Source: Drouetiella hepatica Uher 2000/2452
GTDB taxonomy: Bacteria; Cyanobacteriota; Cyanobacteriia; Elainellales; Elainellaceae
DNA length: 64,000 bases
Direction of reading: 5' to 3'
Assembly: GCA_019359505.1 (NCBI GenBank)
Contig: JAHHHD010000028.1
Location: 1 to 64,000, forward strand
A program made the translations under genes and the position numbers. The notes under the pieces were generated by a model. The model saw only the letters and a program-made list of their open reading frames with translations, had not been told where the DNA came from and ran no database searches. Shown piece by piece: positions 57,597-64,000 of the stretch; within the stretch, counting starts at the first letter, position 1; each line of letters begins with the position of its first letter.

Positions 57597-57798
57597 CCTT
57601 TCCTACCTTAGAGGAGCTGCGAACCATCTACGCCCGCGTTGGTGGCATCATCACCCAAAACCCTCGAAACCCTTGCTTTTACCAGATGGAGATGCCTGGA
57701 AAGACGATCGTGGGCACTCGTGAAAGCCTGTGAAATTGATACTGGGATAGACGCGAGATGATGGCACTCGTAGCAGCTGCCCGTCCGCTGCCCTTCTA
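57597..57798 (+). pseudogene. truncated copy of 47174 gene
   Basis: Reads FPTLEELRTIYARVGGIITQ, NPRNPCFYQMEMPGKTIVGT, RESL-stop-N-stop-YWDRREMM to the same ALVAAARPLPF end as the intact gene. The two stops are TGA in place of TGG Trp codons, and the 5' half is missing. Confidence 0.85.
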
Positions 57799-57968
57799 GA
57801 CCTCTCATGACTACCGCGATCGCTCTCTAGTAGGGCGATCGCTCTTTTCATCATTCAGTACTAGGGCTAGAGTCGATCGCCGCTGCCATGTGCCAAACAT
57901 GATGTGTGGATGCAACCCGATCGTTTTATTCTCATCGTATGTAAATAATCAAAAGGACGATCGCCGCA
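57597..57968. repeat. inverted duplicated block A, right copy
   Basis: Reverse complement of 47003-47378; homology stops near ACGATCGCCGCAACC. The non-coding part is as well conserved as the pseudogene. Confidence 0.85.
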
Positions 57969-58028
57969 ACCTTCCACGGAAAAGCGATCGCCCTCACTAC
58001 TCAACCAGCAATTGAGATATCTACCATC

Positions 58029-58562
58029 ATGGCACTACTTTCGCCCGTCGAGATTTCTGTGACGATCGCTACAGCGACCGTCAACCTTGCACTTCTAATA
58101 AAATGGCAGCAAGCCGAAACTAGGATTCAGCAGCTAACCGTCTGTCCTAGCTACGGATGCTTGACTAGACAAGGTGTTGATATAGAGTGGAAGCGAAGAC
58201 ACGATCGCCCTCCCAAGCCCAGTATTGTTTTCTTCGACATTGATGGCATGAAAGAGGCAAACGCCAAGTGGGGTTACGCTGAGGTCGATCGCCGTATTTC
58301 GAGCGTAGTCTCTCAAATTCGCAGCAGTGAGCTAGTAACACTGGGGCGCTATTTTTCGGGTGATGAGTTTGTCATTATTTGCTCAAAGTCCGAAGCTTAT
58401 GTAACTGCGAATCGCATCTGCAAAGCCTTTGCCGACCAAAGCATGAGTGCCACGTTTGCGATCGCCCCTTGCGTCTCCGCATCGCTTGAAGAGTGCGTCA
58501 GACCCGCCGCTGATGCAGTGCAACTGGCGAAGCTGCAAGGGCGGCGCGGGACGATTAATTAA
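58029..58562 (+). CDS. GGDEF-domain protein (SGDEF variant)
   Basis: A 177-residue protein with one N-terminal hydrophobic helix (ISVTIATATVNLALLI) and a short GGDEF domain: SIVFFDIDGMKEANAKWGYA and GRYFSGDEFVIICSK. SGDEF keeps the catalytic GDEF, so cyclic-di-GMP synthesis is possible, but the domain is compact and may be degenerate. Unusual cargo in a phage-like element; it parallels the response regulators at 10 kb. Confidence 0.75.
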   Translation: MALLSPVEISVTIATATVNLALLIKWQQAETRIQQLTVCPSYGCLTRQGVDIEWKRRHDRPPKPSIVFFDIDGMKEANAKWGYAEVDRRISSVVSQIRSSELVTLGRYFSGDEFVIICSKSEAYVTANRICKAFADQSMSATFAIAPCVSASLEECVRPAADAVQLAKLQGRRGTIN

Positions 58563-58613
58563 CCCGCAATTCCCCTAACAGCCCTCGAATTCCCCCGAAG
58601 CTCGATCGCCCCT

Positions 58614-60269
58614 TCAACCTGCATTCAGTTCAAGCTGTTCACCCTCCCTTTCAATGTGGCGTGCAGAAGATTTTAGGACACCTGCAACTAAGGGCAAGCC
58701 GAGTCTAGTCTTGCCCTCTAGCACCTCTTCAATGGTGACAATCTGAATGCGGGGGGTGTCTGTATTGAACGACTCAGAATGATATAGCCCACAAGCCTTT
58801 GCCTCTTTCACCATTGCCTGTGTTGGCGGCTTGAGGGTGAGGAAGACTCCCAGCTCAGCGTTCTCTCGGCTGATTGTGCCAAACAAATCTCGAATGTCTC
58901 TAGAGTCAACCTTTCCCGACTTTACTTGGAAGATGACGCGACCAAACTTTTTATCAGTGATTGGAAAGAATCCCCACCCATCAACGCCCTGGTCTGCTCC
59001 CTTCTTCTGATTGATGGCGGCGCGGTTACTGGAGTAGGTCAGCACCGCCCATTTCTCAAACTCTTTTCGTAGCCGATCGTCTTTTTTGAGTGCCAACGCC
59101 TCAGCCGATTTTATGTCCTTGGGGATGCCTGTAAGCTTAAGCGAGTCCGAACTCACTACCTGAGCACCATGAGTGTCCTCTAGACGCTTCAGAATGAGGC
59201 TGATGCTTTGGTAGGTGATGTCGATGCCAATCCACTGGCGATCGAGCTTCTGGGCGACCGCTACAGTCGTTCCGCAGCCACAGTAGGCATCTAGTACAAC
59301 ATCCCCTACGTTGCTACTTGCTTGGATGATGCGCTCCAGCAAAGCTTCGGGTTTCTGAGTGGGATAGCCGAGGCGTTCTTTATCATGTGCGCTTAAAGAT
59401 GGAATGTCATCCCAAACATCAGATGTAGGAACCCCAGGCATTTCATCTAGGTAGCGCTTGAGTTGGGGTCGTTTGGATTTGCTATCTGGATACCAAATCC
59501 TGCCTTGAGCATCTAGCCCTGCCATTGTTTCCTTGGAATACCGCCAGCCGTTAGATGGCGATAGAAATCCCTTCCATTCGTACATCATGTTTGGGCGAGG
59601 ACTAGGGCTAGTCATGTCAGATAGCCGATAGCAGCGACCAGCCACGTCTGTGTGACGATAAAAGTCTTTAATATATTTCTCAGAGTAAGGAGAATATTGA
59701 ACATTAAAACAATGTTGATTGCTCTTGGCGTAAAGAAAGATGATGTCGCTTGTAGAACCGTATCGGCGTTTTGCGTCATTATGACCGTTGGTTCTTTTCC
59801 AAGTAATCTCGTTCTTAAAATCTCCGCCTTGTGAGCAGAAAACAGAGTCTAGAACCAACTTCAGATAGTGGCTAGACGTGGGATCGCAGTGCAAATAGAA
59901 GCTACCAGTAGGCTTGAGAACGCGATGAATTTCAGCAATTCGTAGGGTCATGCTGATGAGGTAAGCCAGCAAGCTACTTGCGCCCAAAACGTAATGCAGA
60001 CCGATGATTAGGTCGATCGTCTGCTTGGCGAAAATCCCTCGATTGTTCTCTACGATTTCTTTGTAGCCGTTGATGGCTAAATCGTCCCAGTTCCAAGTAT
60101 CAACAAAGGCTTGAGCCTGAGCTGCATCTTCTTTGCCAACGTTGTTGTAGATCTGGTTGTAATTTCTTTTGGAGTTGAAAGGTGGATCGATGTAGCACAA
60201 ATCCACCACTTCATCTTTGATGTGCTTCCTAAGAACTTCGAGGCTATCACCGTAATACAAGCGATTCAT
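58614..60269 (-). CDS. DNA methyltransferase with C-terminal Mrr-like nuclease domain
   Basis: A 551-residue protein. DPPF at residues 28-31 and [17 protein letters not shown] further on, in the order of beta-class N4-cytosine/N6-adenine methyltransferases. The last ~170 residues carry an Mrr/PD-(D/E)xK-like pattern, [12 protein letters not shown] then [15 protein letters not shown]. Could be a single-chain restriction-modification enzyme or protect the element's DNA. Recognition sequence unknown. Confidence 0.8.
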   Translation of the reverse strand: MNRLYYGDSLEVLRKHIKDEVVDLCYIDPPFNSKRNYNQIYNNVGKEDAAQAQAFVDTWNWDDLAINGYKEIVENNRGIFAKQTIDLIIGLHYVLGASSLLAYLISMTLRIAEIHRVLKPTGSFYLHCDPTSSHYLKLVLDSVFCSQGGDFKNEITWKRTNGHNDAKRRYGSTSDIIFLYAKSNQHCFNVQYSPYSEKYIKDFYRHTDVAGRCYRLSDMTSPSPRPNMMYEWKGFLSPSNGWRYSKETMAGLDAQGRIWYPDSKSKRPQLKRYLDEMPGVPTSDVWDDIPSLSAHDKERLGYPTQKPEALLERIIQASSNVGDVVLDAYCGCGTTVAVAQKLDRQWIGIDITYQSISLILKRLEDTHGAQVVSSDSLKLTGIPKDIKSAEALALKKDDRLRKEFEKWAVLTYSSNRAAINQKKGADQGVDGWGFFPITDKKFGRVIFQVKSGKVDSRDIRDLFGTISRENAELGVFLTLKPPTQAMVKEAKACGLYHSESFNTDTPRIQIVTIEEVLEGKTRLGLPLVAGVLKSSARHIEREGEQLELNAG

Positions 60270-60454
60270 TTTTGAGCATCTTTAGATTAATTGGCACAAA
60301 GCTCCACGCCATTTCTCAATGGCAAAGCTGGGCTAAAGCGTGATTCTGGGTCACATCTTTTAGCCGAAGCGCAATATTGTTAGGCGTAGATTACAAAGTT
60401 CTGATTTTGACTGTTAGAGACAAATTCCCAGACCGTTAAGGATTAGACTACCGA

Positions 60455-60802
60455 CTACTCGCCGCCTGGACGTTCACTTGCAGCTCTGCCACCACACTGC
60501 GAACCATCCGAAGCGATGTCGCTGCCCACCTGACAACCGCCGCTTCCAGCACTGCCGCCGCTGCCTCCAGAAGAGCTGCCTGAGCTGCCACTTGAGCCTT
60601 CAGGGTTGGTAGAGCCGCCGAGGCGAAAGGGCAGAAAAGTGTAAGGGCTGTTGGTACTACCGCTTTTGCTATGAACAGCAGATGATAGAGCCGCATCCCA
60701 ATGATCTACGGGTTCTTCAGCAGACTGAACGGAGATAGGCAGTGCTGAAATGACCAAACTGAAAAGAGTTGTGGCGATCGCCAGATGGAAAATTCTCTGC
60801 AT
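60455..60802 (-). CDS. exported Ser/Gly-rich protein
   Basis: A 115-residue protein with a signal peptide (FHLAIATTLFSLVISALPIS, cleavage likely after QSA) and a Gly/Ser low-complexity region ending in two Cys. Preceded by a class I box that shares its downstream sequence with the next box, which ties it to the phage regulon. Function unknown. Confidence 0.65.
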   Translation of the reverse strand: MQRIFHLAIATTLFSLVISALPISVQSAEEPVDHWDAALSSAVHSKSGSTNSPYTFLPFRLGGSTNPEGSSGSSGSSSGGSGGSAGSGGCQVGSDIASDGSQCGGRAASERPGGE

Positions 60803-60824
60803 AACCCTGTGGTTTCTCGTGGAA

Positions 60825-60845
60825 CGATTCCCTCAGAGTGCCCAG
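60825..60845 (-). promoter_or_regulatory. class I box upstream of exported protein
   Basis: Minus-strand CTGGGCACTCTGAGGGAATC, followed by GTTCCACGAGA; box end to start codon 27 nt. Confidence 0.6.
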
Positions 60846-60894
60846 AAAGGAGTTGACAAATCCCTAACCTTTTGCGATCGGTTGGGGATTTGCT

Positions 60895-61023
60895 CTACTG
60901 CCGCAACTGCCACCACATCCACAAGCCGATCGCACTAGCATACCAAACCAGCTCTAGGAGCGCGATCGGGCTGTCCCAAGAGCCGCCGTTGGAGAGTAGG
61001 GGAATTCCCAAGAATTCAGGCAT
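60895..61023 (-). CDS. 42-aa membrane protein
   Basis: MPEFLGIPLLSNGGSWDSPI followed by ALLELVWYASAIGLWMWWQL: one C-terminal membrane helix. AGGAG lies just upstream and the start is 13 nt after the stop of the preceding small membrane protein gene, so the two form an operon. A holin/spanin-like lysis role is conceivable. Confidence 0.6.
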   Translation of the reverse strand: MPEFLGIPLLSNGGSWDSPIALLELVWYASAIGLWMWWQLRQ

Positions 61024-61036
61024 TGGAGCGCTCCTG

Positions 61037-61279
61037 TTATCTGCTAATTACCTGAAGCACAAAGACGATCGCTCCCAGTAAGAGGTAGCTGATCATCACC
61101 CCTTTTGCCACTTGGTCGGAGATTCCAAAAGTCTTTTTGTCTCTCAGATCTTTTCGCAGCCCAACTACTTCCGTGCTGAGGTCTGTCATTACCTTACGAA
61201 TTTCTTGCATCTCCTTCAGCAAAGGGTAGGGCTGCTGAGCTTGGGTCGGTAGTCTTGGTGTTGGATTTGCGGGATTCAT
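61037..61279 (-). CDS. small tail-anchored coiled-coil membrane protein
   Basis: An 80-residue protein from Met 61279, the start that the class I box predicts (20 nt). A helix LLKEMQEIRKVMTDLSTEVV precedes a C-terminal membrane segment (GVMISYLLLGAIVFVLQVIS). The layout resembles phage XhlA-type or spanin-like small membrane proteins. Confidence 0.6.
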   Translation of the reverse strand: MNPANPTPRLPTQAQQPYPLLKEMQEIRKVMTDLSTEVVGLRKDLRDKKTFGISDQVAKGVMISYLLLGAIVFVLQVISR

Positions 61280-61294
61280 TGTTACTCTCGTGGA

Positions 61295-61315
61295 ACGATT
61301 TTCCCAGAGTGCCCG
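61295..61315 (-). promoter_or_regulatory. class I box upstream of small membrane operon
   Basis: Minus-strand CCGGGCACTCTGGGAAAATC, followed by GTTCCACGAGAG. The first 15 nt are identical to the integrase box at 29932. Confidence 0.65.
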
Positions 61316-61396
61316 GAACGCCCAAAACAAGAGCCACTCCGATCGCTTTTCTGTTCCACGAGGAGGCGATCGGGGTGGCTGCGTCTATTGTGGCAT

Positions 61397-61771
61397 TTAC
61401 CTTTTGGCGTGTGAAAAGTCAGGGCTGGCATCACCCAATTCCGACACGAAGCGCTCGGCTATGGCCTGACCAATCACCGCTACTTGCTGAAGTGGCATCA
61501 GTTGAACCTGTCTAAGGATCTTATCCACCTCACCCTCTTCAAATTCAGGCATTTTATGCCCAGTCAGATATTCAACCAATCCTTCAATGGTATATCCCGC
61601 TCTCGTAGCGATCTGAGCAAGGTTCTTGGTGTCTGGCATAGTCTCACCTTTTTCCCACAACTGCACCGCTGTTGAGGAGACACCTAGAAGCTTCGCAAAT
61701 TGCCGCTGGCTCATCGAACCACGAGCCAGCTTGACCACCTTTATCAACCTCTCCCTTGTTTCTGAGTCCAT
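61397..61771 (-). CDS. XRE-family regulator
   Basis: A 124-residue protein: SMSQRQFAKLLGVSSTAVQL, WEKGETMPDTKNLAQIATRA is the HTH; a helical extension follows. Probably part of the phage switch region with the two HTH proteins at 61838 and 62245. A short dyad ACAAG-CTTA-CTTGT lies in its upstream region. Confidence 0.8.
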   Translation of the reverse strand: MDSETRERLIKVVKLARGSMSQRQFAKLLGVSSTAVQLWEKGETMPDTKNLAQIATRAGYTIEGLVEYLTGHKMPEFEEGEVDKILRQVQLMPLQQVAVIGQAIAERFVSELGDASPDFSHAKR

Positions 61772-61837
61772 ATATGCAAGTGAACTAGCCGCATTACAAG
61801 CTTACTTGTCAAGACTGGCACCTGCAATCGGCTCAAT

Positions 61838-62134
61838 CTATCCAGGAGGGATGGAGCCGTGGCATTCGTATTTTTCTCCCTCATTGATCTCGTGTTGCGT
61901 TTCTTTACAATCCGAACCTTGCATTAACCCATAAAACACTGCGCGTTGCTCGTAACTCAATGCATCAACGACTTTGAACAGCGTGTGACTCAAGAAATCT
62001 ATCCTTCCATTGCGAAATCTGCTGAGTTGATATGGATCAACTCCCGATCGTTGCGCCAGGTCAACAGCCTTGAGCTTAAACGTTGATATGACAAAGTTTA
62101 GAGACTCTCGATGATCCATAAAACACAACTCCAC
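61838..62134 (-). CDS. HTH (CI/Cro-like) regulator, leftward
   Basis: A 98-residue protein; Met 62119 (MDHRESLNFVISTFKLKAVD) may be the true start. AVDLAQRSGVDPYQLSRFRN, GRIDFLSHTLFKVVDAL is an HTH domain. Divergent from 62245 with operator-like palindromes between them, as in lysogeny switches. Confidence 0.65.
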   Translation of the reverse strand: MELCFMDHRESLNFVISTFKLKAVDLAQRSGVDPYQLSRFRNGRIDFLSHTLFKVVDALSYEQRAVFYGLMQGSDCKETQHEINEGEKYECHGSIPPG

Positions 62135-62168
62135 GACCCAACAGGAACCCCCCGATCGTCTAAAACTC

Positions 62169-62496
62169 TTGCGAAAGTACGCAATGAATTTCTCGGCAAG
62201 TGAGATATACTCGATCTGAAATTGCGTACTAAGGCAAGCGCCTCATGAACCGAACAGATGACTTCCTTTGGCTCAAACTCAATGACCTAAAGAAGTTGAC
62301 CGGAATCAGCAATTACCAATGGAGTCGCTGGTTCAACGGTATGGAAATGACCGAGCGATCGATTAATCAGATCGCTGAAGCATTCGATATACGACCATCT
62401 CAAGTCCTGGACTTGGTTAATGAGAGGCGGCGAATTACTAGCTTGCGTAATAACGCAATAGAATTACCGCAAAAAATTGATTGCGTTTAAGCGCAA
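62169..62496. promoter_or_regulatory. four TTGCG-N6-CGCAA-type operator sites
   Basis: TTGCGAAAGTACGCAA (62169-62184), TTGCGTACTAAGGCAA (62222-62237, one mismatch), TTGCGTAATAACGCAA (62443-62458), TTGCGTTTAAGCGCAA (62481-62496). Two lie between the divergent regulators and two at the 3' end of the rightward one, before the gene at 62600. Confidence 0.65.
62245..62490 (+). CDS. HTH (Cro/CI-like) regulator, rightward
   Basis: An 81-residue protein: DDFLWLKLNDLKKLTGISNY, QWSRWFNGMEMTERSINQIA, EAFDIRPSQVLDLVNERR, a compact HTH of the XRE type. First gene on the right arm of the switch; operator sites flank it on both sides. Confidence 0.7.
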   Translation: MNRTDDFLWLKLNDLKKLTGISNYQWSRWFNGMEMTERSINQIAEAFDIRPSQVLDLVNERRRITSLRNNAIELPQKIDCV

Positions 62497-62599
62497 GCTA
62501 TCCGATCGCAGCCCATAAAAATAAGCCGATTTCCCCTAAAAGAAATCAGCCAAAAAATCAGCCACTTAGCCTCTTCACGCCCTTGCAGCATCTCTAGCT

Positions 62600-62899
62600 A
62601 TGGCAACCACAGAGCATCTACCCTTAACCGCACAGCAACGCCAGATCCTCAGCTTCCTAGCCCAGAGTCGCTATCTCTACGATTTTCTAGATGCCAACCT
62701 GATCGGCAACTACCAGGAAGCCAACAGCATTTTGCCTCCAATCATTGCCCGTGGCTGGGCAGGTTGCTCCTTTGAAGAGGGAGCCATGCTCTATAAGCTC
62801 ACAGACCTCGGAAGAGCCGCGCTGCAAAACGGGCTACAGCTCTCCGAGATGCCAACCCCCACCCCGAATCCTTTCAGGTGGCTGGAAAATCGCCAATAA
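62600..62899 (+). CDS. hypothetical protein
   Basis: A 99-residue protein (TAQQRQILSFLAQSRYLYDF, MLYKLTDLGRAALQNGLQ) with a winged-helix-like pattern. Downstream of operator sites three and four, so possibly under the switch. A strong terminator overlaps its stop region. Confidence 0.55.
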   Translation: MATTEHLPLTAQQRQILSFLAQSRYLYDFLDANLIGNYQEANSILPPIIARGWAGCSFEEGAMLYKLTDLGRAALQNGLQLSEMPTPTPNPFRWLENRQ

Positions 62900-62943
62900 A
62901 AAACAGTCGCTTTGCTTTTCCGGGCATTAGGCGACTGTTTTTT
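62898..62943. terminator. shared bidirectional terminator
   Basis: AAAAAACAGTCGC / GCGACTGTTTTTT, perfect 13-bp stem with a 20-nt loop, between convergent genes at 62600 and 62942. Confidence 0.8.
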
Positions 62944-63067
62944 AATTCCTTAATTCAATCCGCTTCTCAAGGGATTCGCAGTCCCAAAGAAGCCGCTCCA
63001 ACCAATAGTCCGTAACCAGGCATTCGTAACTAGGCAATTCGTAGCCATCAATCCGAGCCATTCGCAT
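62942..63067 (-). CDS. 41-aa protein convergent on the terminator
   Basis: MRMARIDGYELPSYECLVTD then YWLERLLWDCESLEKRIELR. The reading frame ends inside the terminator's A/T run, which supports a real short gene. Function unknown; a second Met two codons later is possible. Confidence 0.45.
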   Translation of the reverse strand: MRMARIDGYELPSYECLVTDYWLERLLWDCESLEKRIELRN

Positions 63068-63080
63068 CAGGACAAGCCCA

Positions 63081-63359
63081 ATGAAGCCGAAAGCCGATCG
63101 ATTTCAACCCGACATGACCACAGCTAAAAGCCGCGCTTCATATCTATTTACAAGTGTAGTACATGGGATTCCGAACAAAACGTCACCCCAATCACCAAAC
63201 CCCGCGATCGCGCTCAAAATCCGCCACCTTGCTCAGTTTCCTGGGCTAACCAACGTAGAGCGGGAGCTGGTTGCCTACTGGGACAGGCGCGGCTCCATCC
63301 CATCTCACCACTGGACATCCTTCGTCCACGTCTGGCGAAAGCATGGAGGGCAGCAATGA
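63081..63359 (+). CDS. hypothetical protein
   Basis: A 92-residue protein; the C-terminal half (LTNVERELVAYWDRRGSIPS) looks structured. Overlaps the next gene by 4 nt, forming the start of a small plus-strand operon that runs off the window. Confidence 0.5.
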   Translation: MKPKADRFQPDMTTAKSRASYLFTSVVHGIPNKTSPQSPNPAIALKIRHLAQFPGLTNVERELVAYWDRRGSIPSHHWTSFVHVWRKHGGQQ

Positions 63360-63553
63360 ACGCCAAAGATCCAATCCCAAGAATCCGCTGCTGCTGCAAA
63401 TGCCTCAAGCTCACCCACCTCTGGAAGCCTCGGCTGATTCAAGGCGGGAGAAGGCACTACACGATCGCCGTTTGCACCCAGTGCATCAGCTGCATTCAGA
63501 TTTCACGCTTACAGGAAGAGGCACATGGAAGAGTTGAAGAATTTATTGATTGA
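63356..63553 (+). CDS. small zinc-finger-like protein
   Basis: A 65-residue protein with CCCKCLKLTHLWKP and CTQCISC, likely a zinc ribbon. Basic overall. Coupled to both neighbours by overlaps. Confidence 0.55.
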   Translation: MNAKDPIPRIRCCCKCLKLTHLWKPRLIQGGRRHYTIAVCTQCISCIQISRLQEEAHGRVEEFID

Positions 63554-63908
63554 ATGGGCAGCGCTGGAGCCTACGCGGTGCTATCACCACAAAGATGATC
63601 TCTCGGAGGACTTTAGTGTTCACCGAGGCAAGACTCTCAACACGATTTGGGCAGTAAACCTTGGAGATATCAGCACGTCTGGGCTAGATACCCTTCAGGG
63701 AGCCATTCAGGAAGCGATCGCCTATCGGGGCTATTTATTCACCCTAGAGAGCGCTACAGACGGACTGCTCTATGCCAGGATTCGCGACAAGGTTTTTGCC
63801 AGCGGGGCAAAGGGCTGGTATGGGAAATCAACGGAAGGGGCGATCGCGCTTCTAGAGGCTTATGTGGAGTGTTTGAAAGGGTTGGGGGTGTGGCATGAAA
63901 GAGCTTGA
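63525..63908 (+). CDS. hypothetical protein
   Basis: A 127-residue protein (MEELKNLLIEWAALEPTRCY, GAIQEAIAYRGYLFTLESAT). Overlaps its upstream neighbour by 29 nt. No family recognised. Confidence 0.55.
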   Translation: MEELKNLLIEWAALEPTRCYHHKDDLSEDFSVHRGKTLNTIWAVNLGDISTSGLDTLQGAIQEAIAYRGYLFTLESATDGLLYARIRDKVFASGAKGWYGKSTEGAIALLEAYVECLKGLGVWHERA

Positions 63909-64000
63909 ACGCACTGAACACGAACTCCTTGAAAGCCTTTTGAAGGACTGCGCAGAACTGGAAGAGGGCGAAAGTTTCATTGCACAGACACCATCTGGAG
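63895..64000 (+). CDS. partial hypothetical protein at window edge
   Basis: MKELERTEHELLESLLKDCA continuing past the end of the window. Starts within the previous gene (14-nt overlap). Confidence 0.5.
   Translation, partial: MKELERTEHELLESLLKDCAELEEGESFIAQTPSG

Noticed and set aside
1-64000. Widespread GCGATCGC palindromes as element-specific sites
   Set aside because: These are HIP1 sequences common throughout cyanobacterial genomes and are used here only as a lineage and composition marker.
1-64000. tRNA or rRNA genes
   Set aside because: No T-loop-like GGTTCGANTCC with a matching cloverleaf and no rRNA stretch was noticed; a tRNAscan run would be decisive.

Overview
The window reads as part of a cyanobacterial mobile replicon: a tailed-phage genome (prophage or phage-plasmid) carrying plasmid-like modules. 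The cyanobacterial call rests on the very frequent HIP1 octamer GCGATCGC, a gene with the signature of the phycobilisome-degradation protein NblA, and small protein families common in cyanobacteria. I see no rRNA, tRNA, CRISPR array or replication initiator.

Layout. (1) 0.1-2.7 kb, minus strand: portal operon. (2) 2.8-9.3 kb, plus: scaffold, P22-like coat, lysozyme, connector and fibre-like proteins. (3) 9.3-11.4 kb: an insert with two single-domain response regulators between related hairpins. (4) 11.4-29.8 kb, plus: hub/baseplate protein, DUF5662 protein, LamG-tipped fibre, tail tube, tail chaperone-like and 1.4-kb-residue tape measure genes. (5) 29.8-30.8 kb: tyrosine integrase behind arm-site-like repeats. 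(6) 30.8-33.1 kb, minus: tail-completion (gp10-like) operon. (7) 33.4-37.8 kb, plus: small terminase-like protein, HU, and a tight operon ParB-like / NblA / ParB-like / radical SAM. (8) 37.9-43.4 kb: Schlafen-AlbA protein, basic protein, clamp-like/ASCH protein, ArdC, OB-fold protein, RHH regulator. (9) 43.5-45.0 kb: large terminase. (10) 45.2-49.3 kb: PIN nuclease with 75-bp repeats and an XRE module. (11) 49.4-55.8 kb: coupling-protein-like ATPase, small membrane proteins and a two-domain peptidoglycan hydrolase, around a CGACCAC iteron/inverted-repeat site. (12) 55.9-60.3 kb: MerR-like protein, tiny basic protein, inverted diverged copy of the XRE module, GGDEF protein, DNA methyltransferase-nuclease. 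(13) 60.4-64.0 kb: small exported/membrane proteins, a phage-type repressor switch with four operator-like palindromes, small ORFs.

The most notable non-gene signal is a repeated intergenic box, about TTGGGMACTSTRGGGA, always pointing at the downstream gene. In most cases the box ends 18-27 nt before the start codon (class I). In a second group it ends 67-72 nt before it and a hairpin lies in between (class II: coat, a 123-aa protein, tape measure, the basic protein at 39.5 kb, and a 55-aa ORF). This looks like an element-specific promoter/leader that ties 2.7-61.3 kb into one regulon. All functional statements come from reading protein and DNA patterns by eye; no database search was run.
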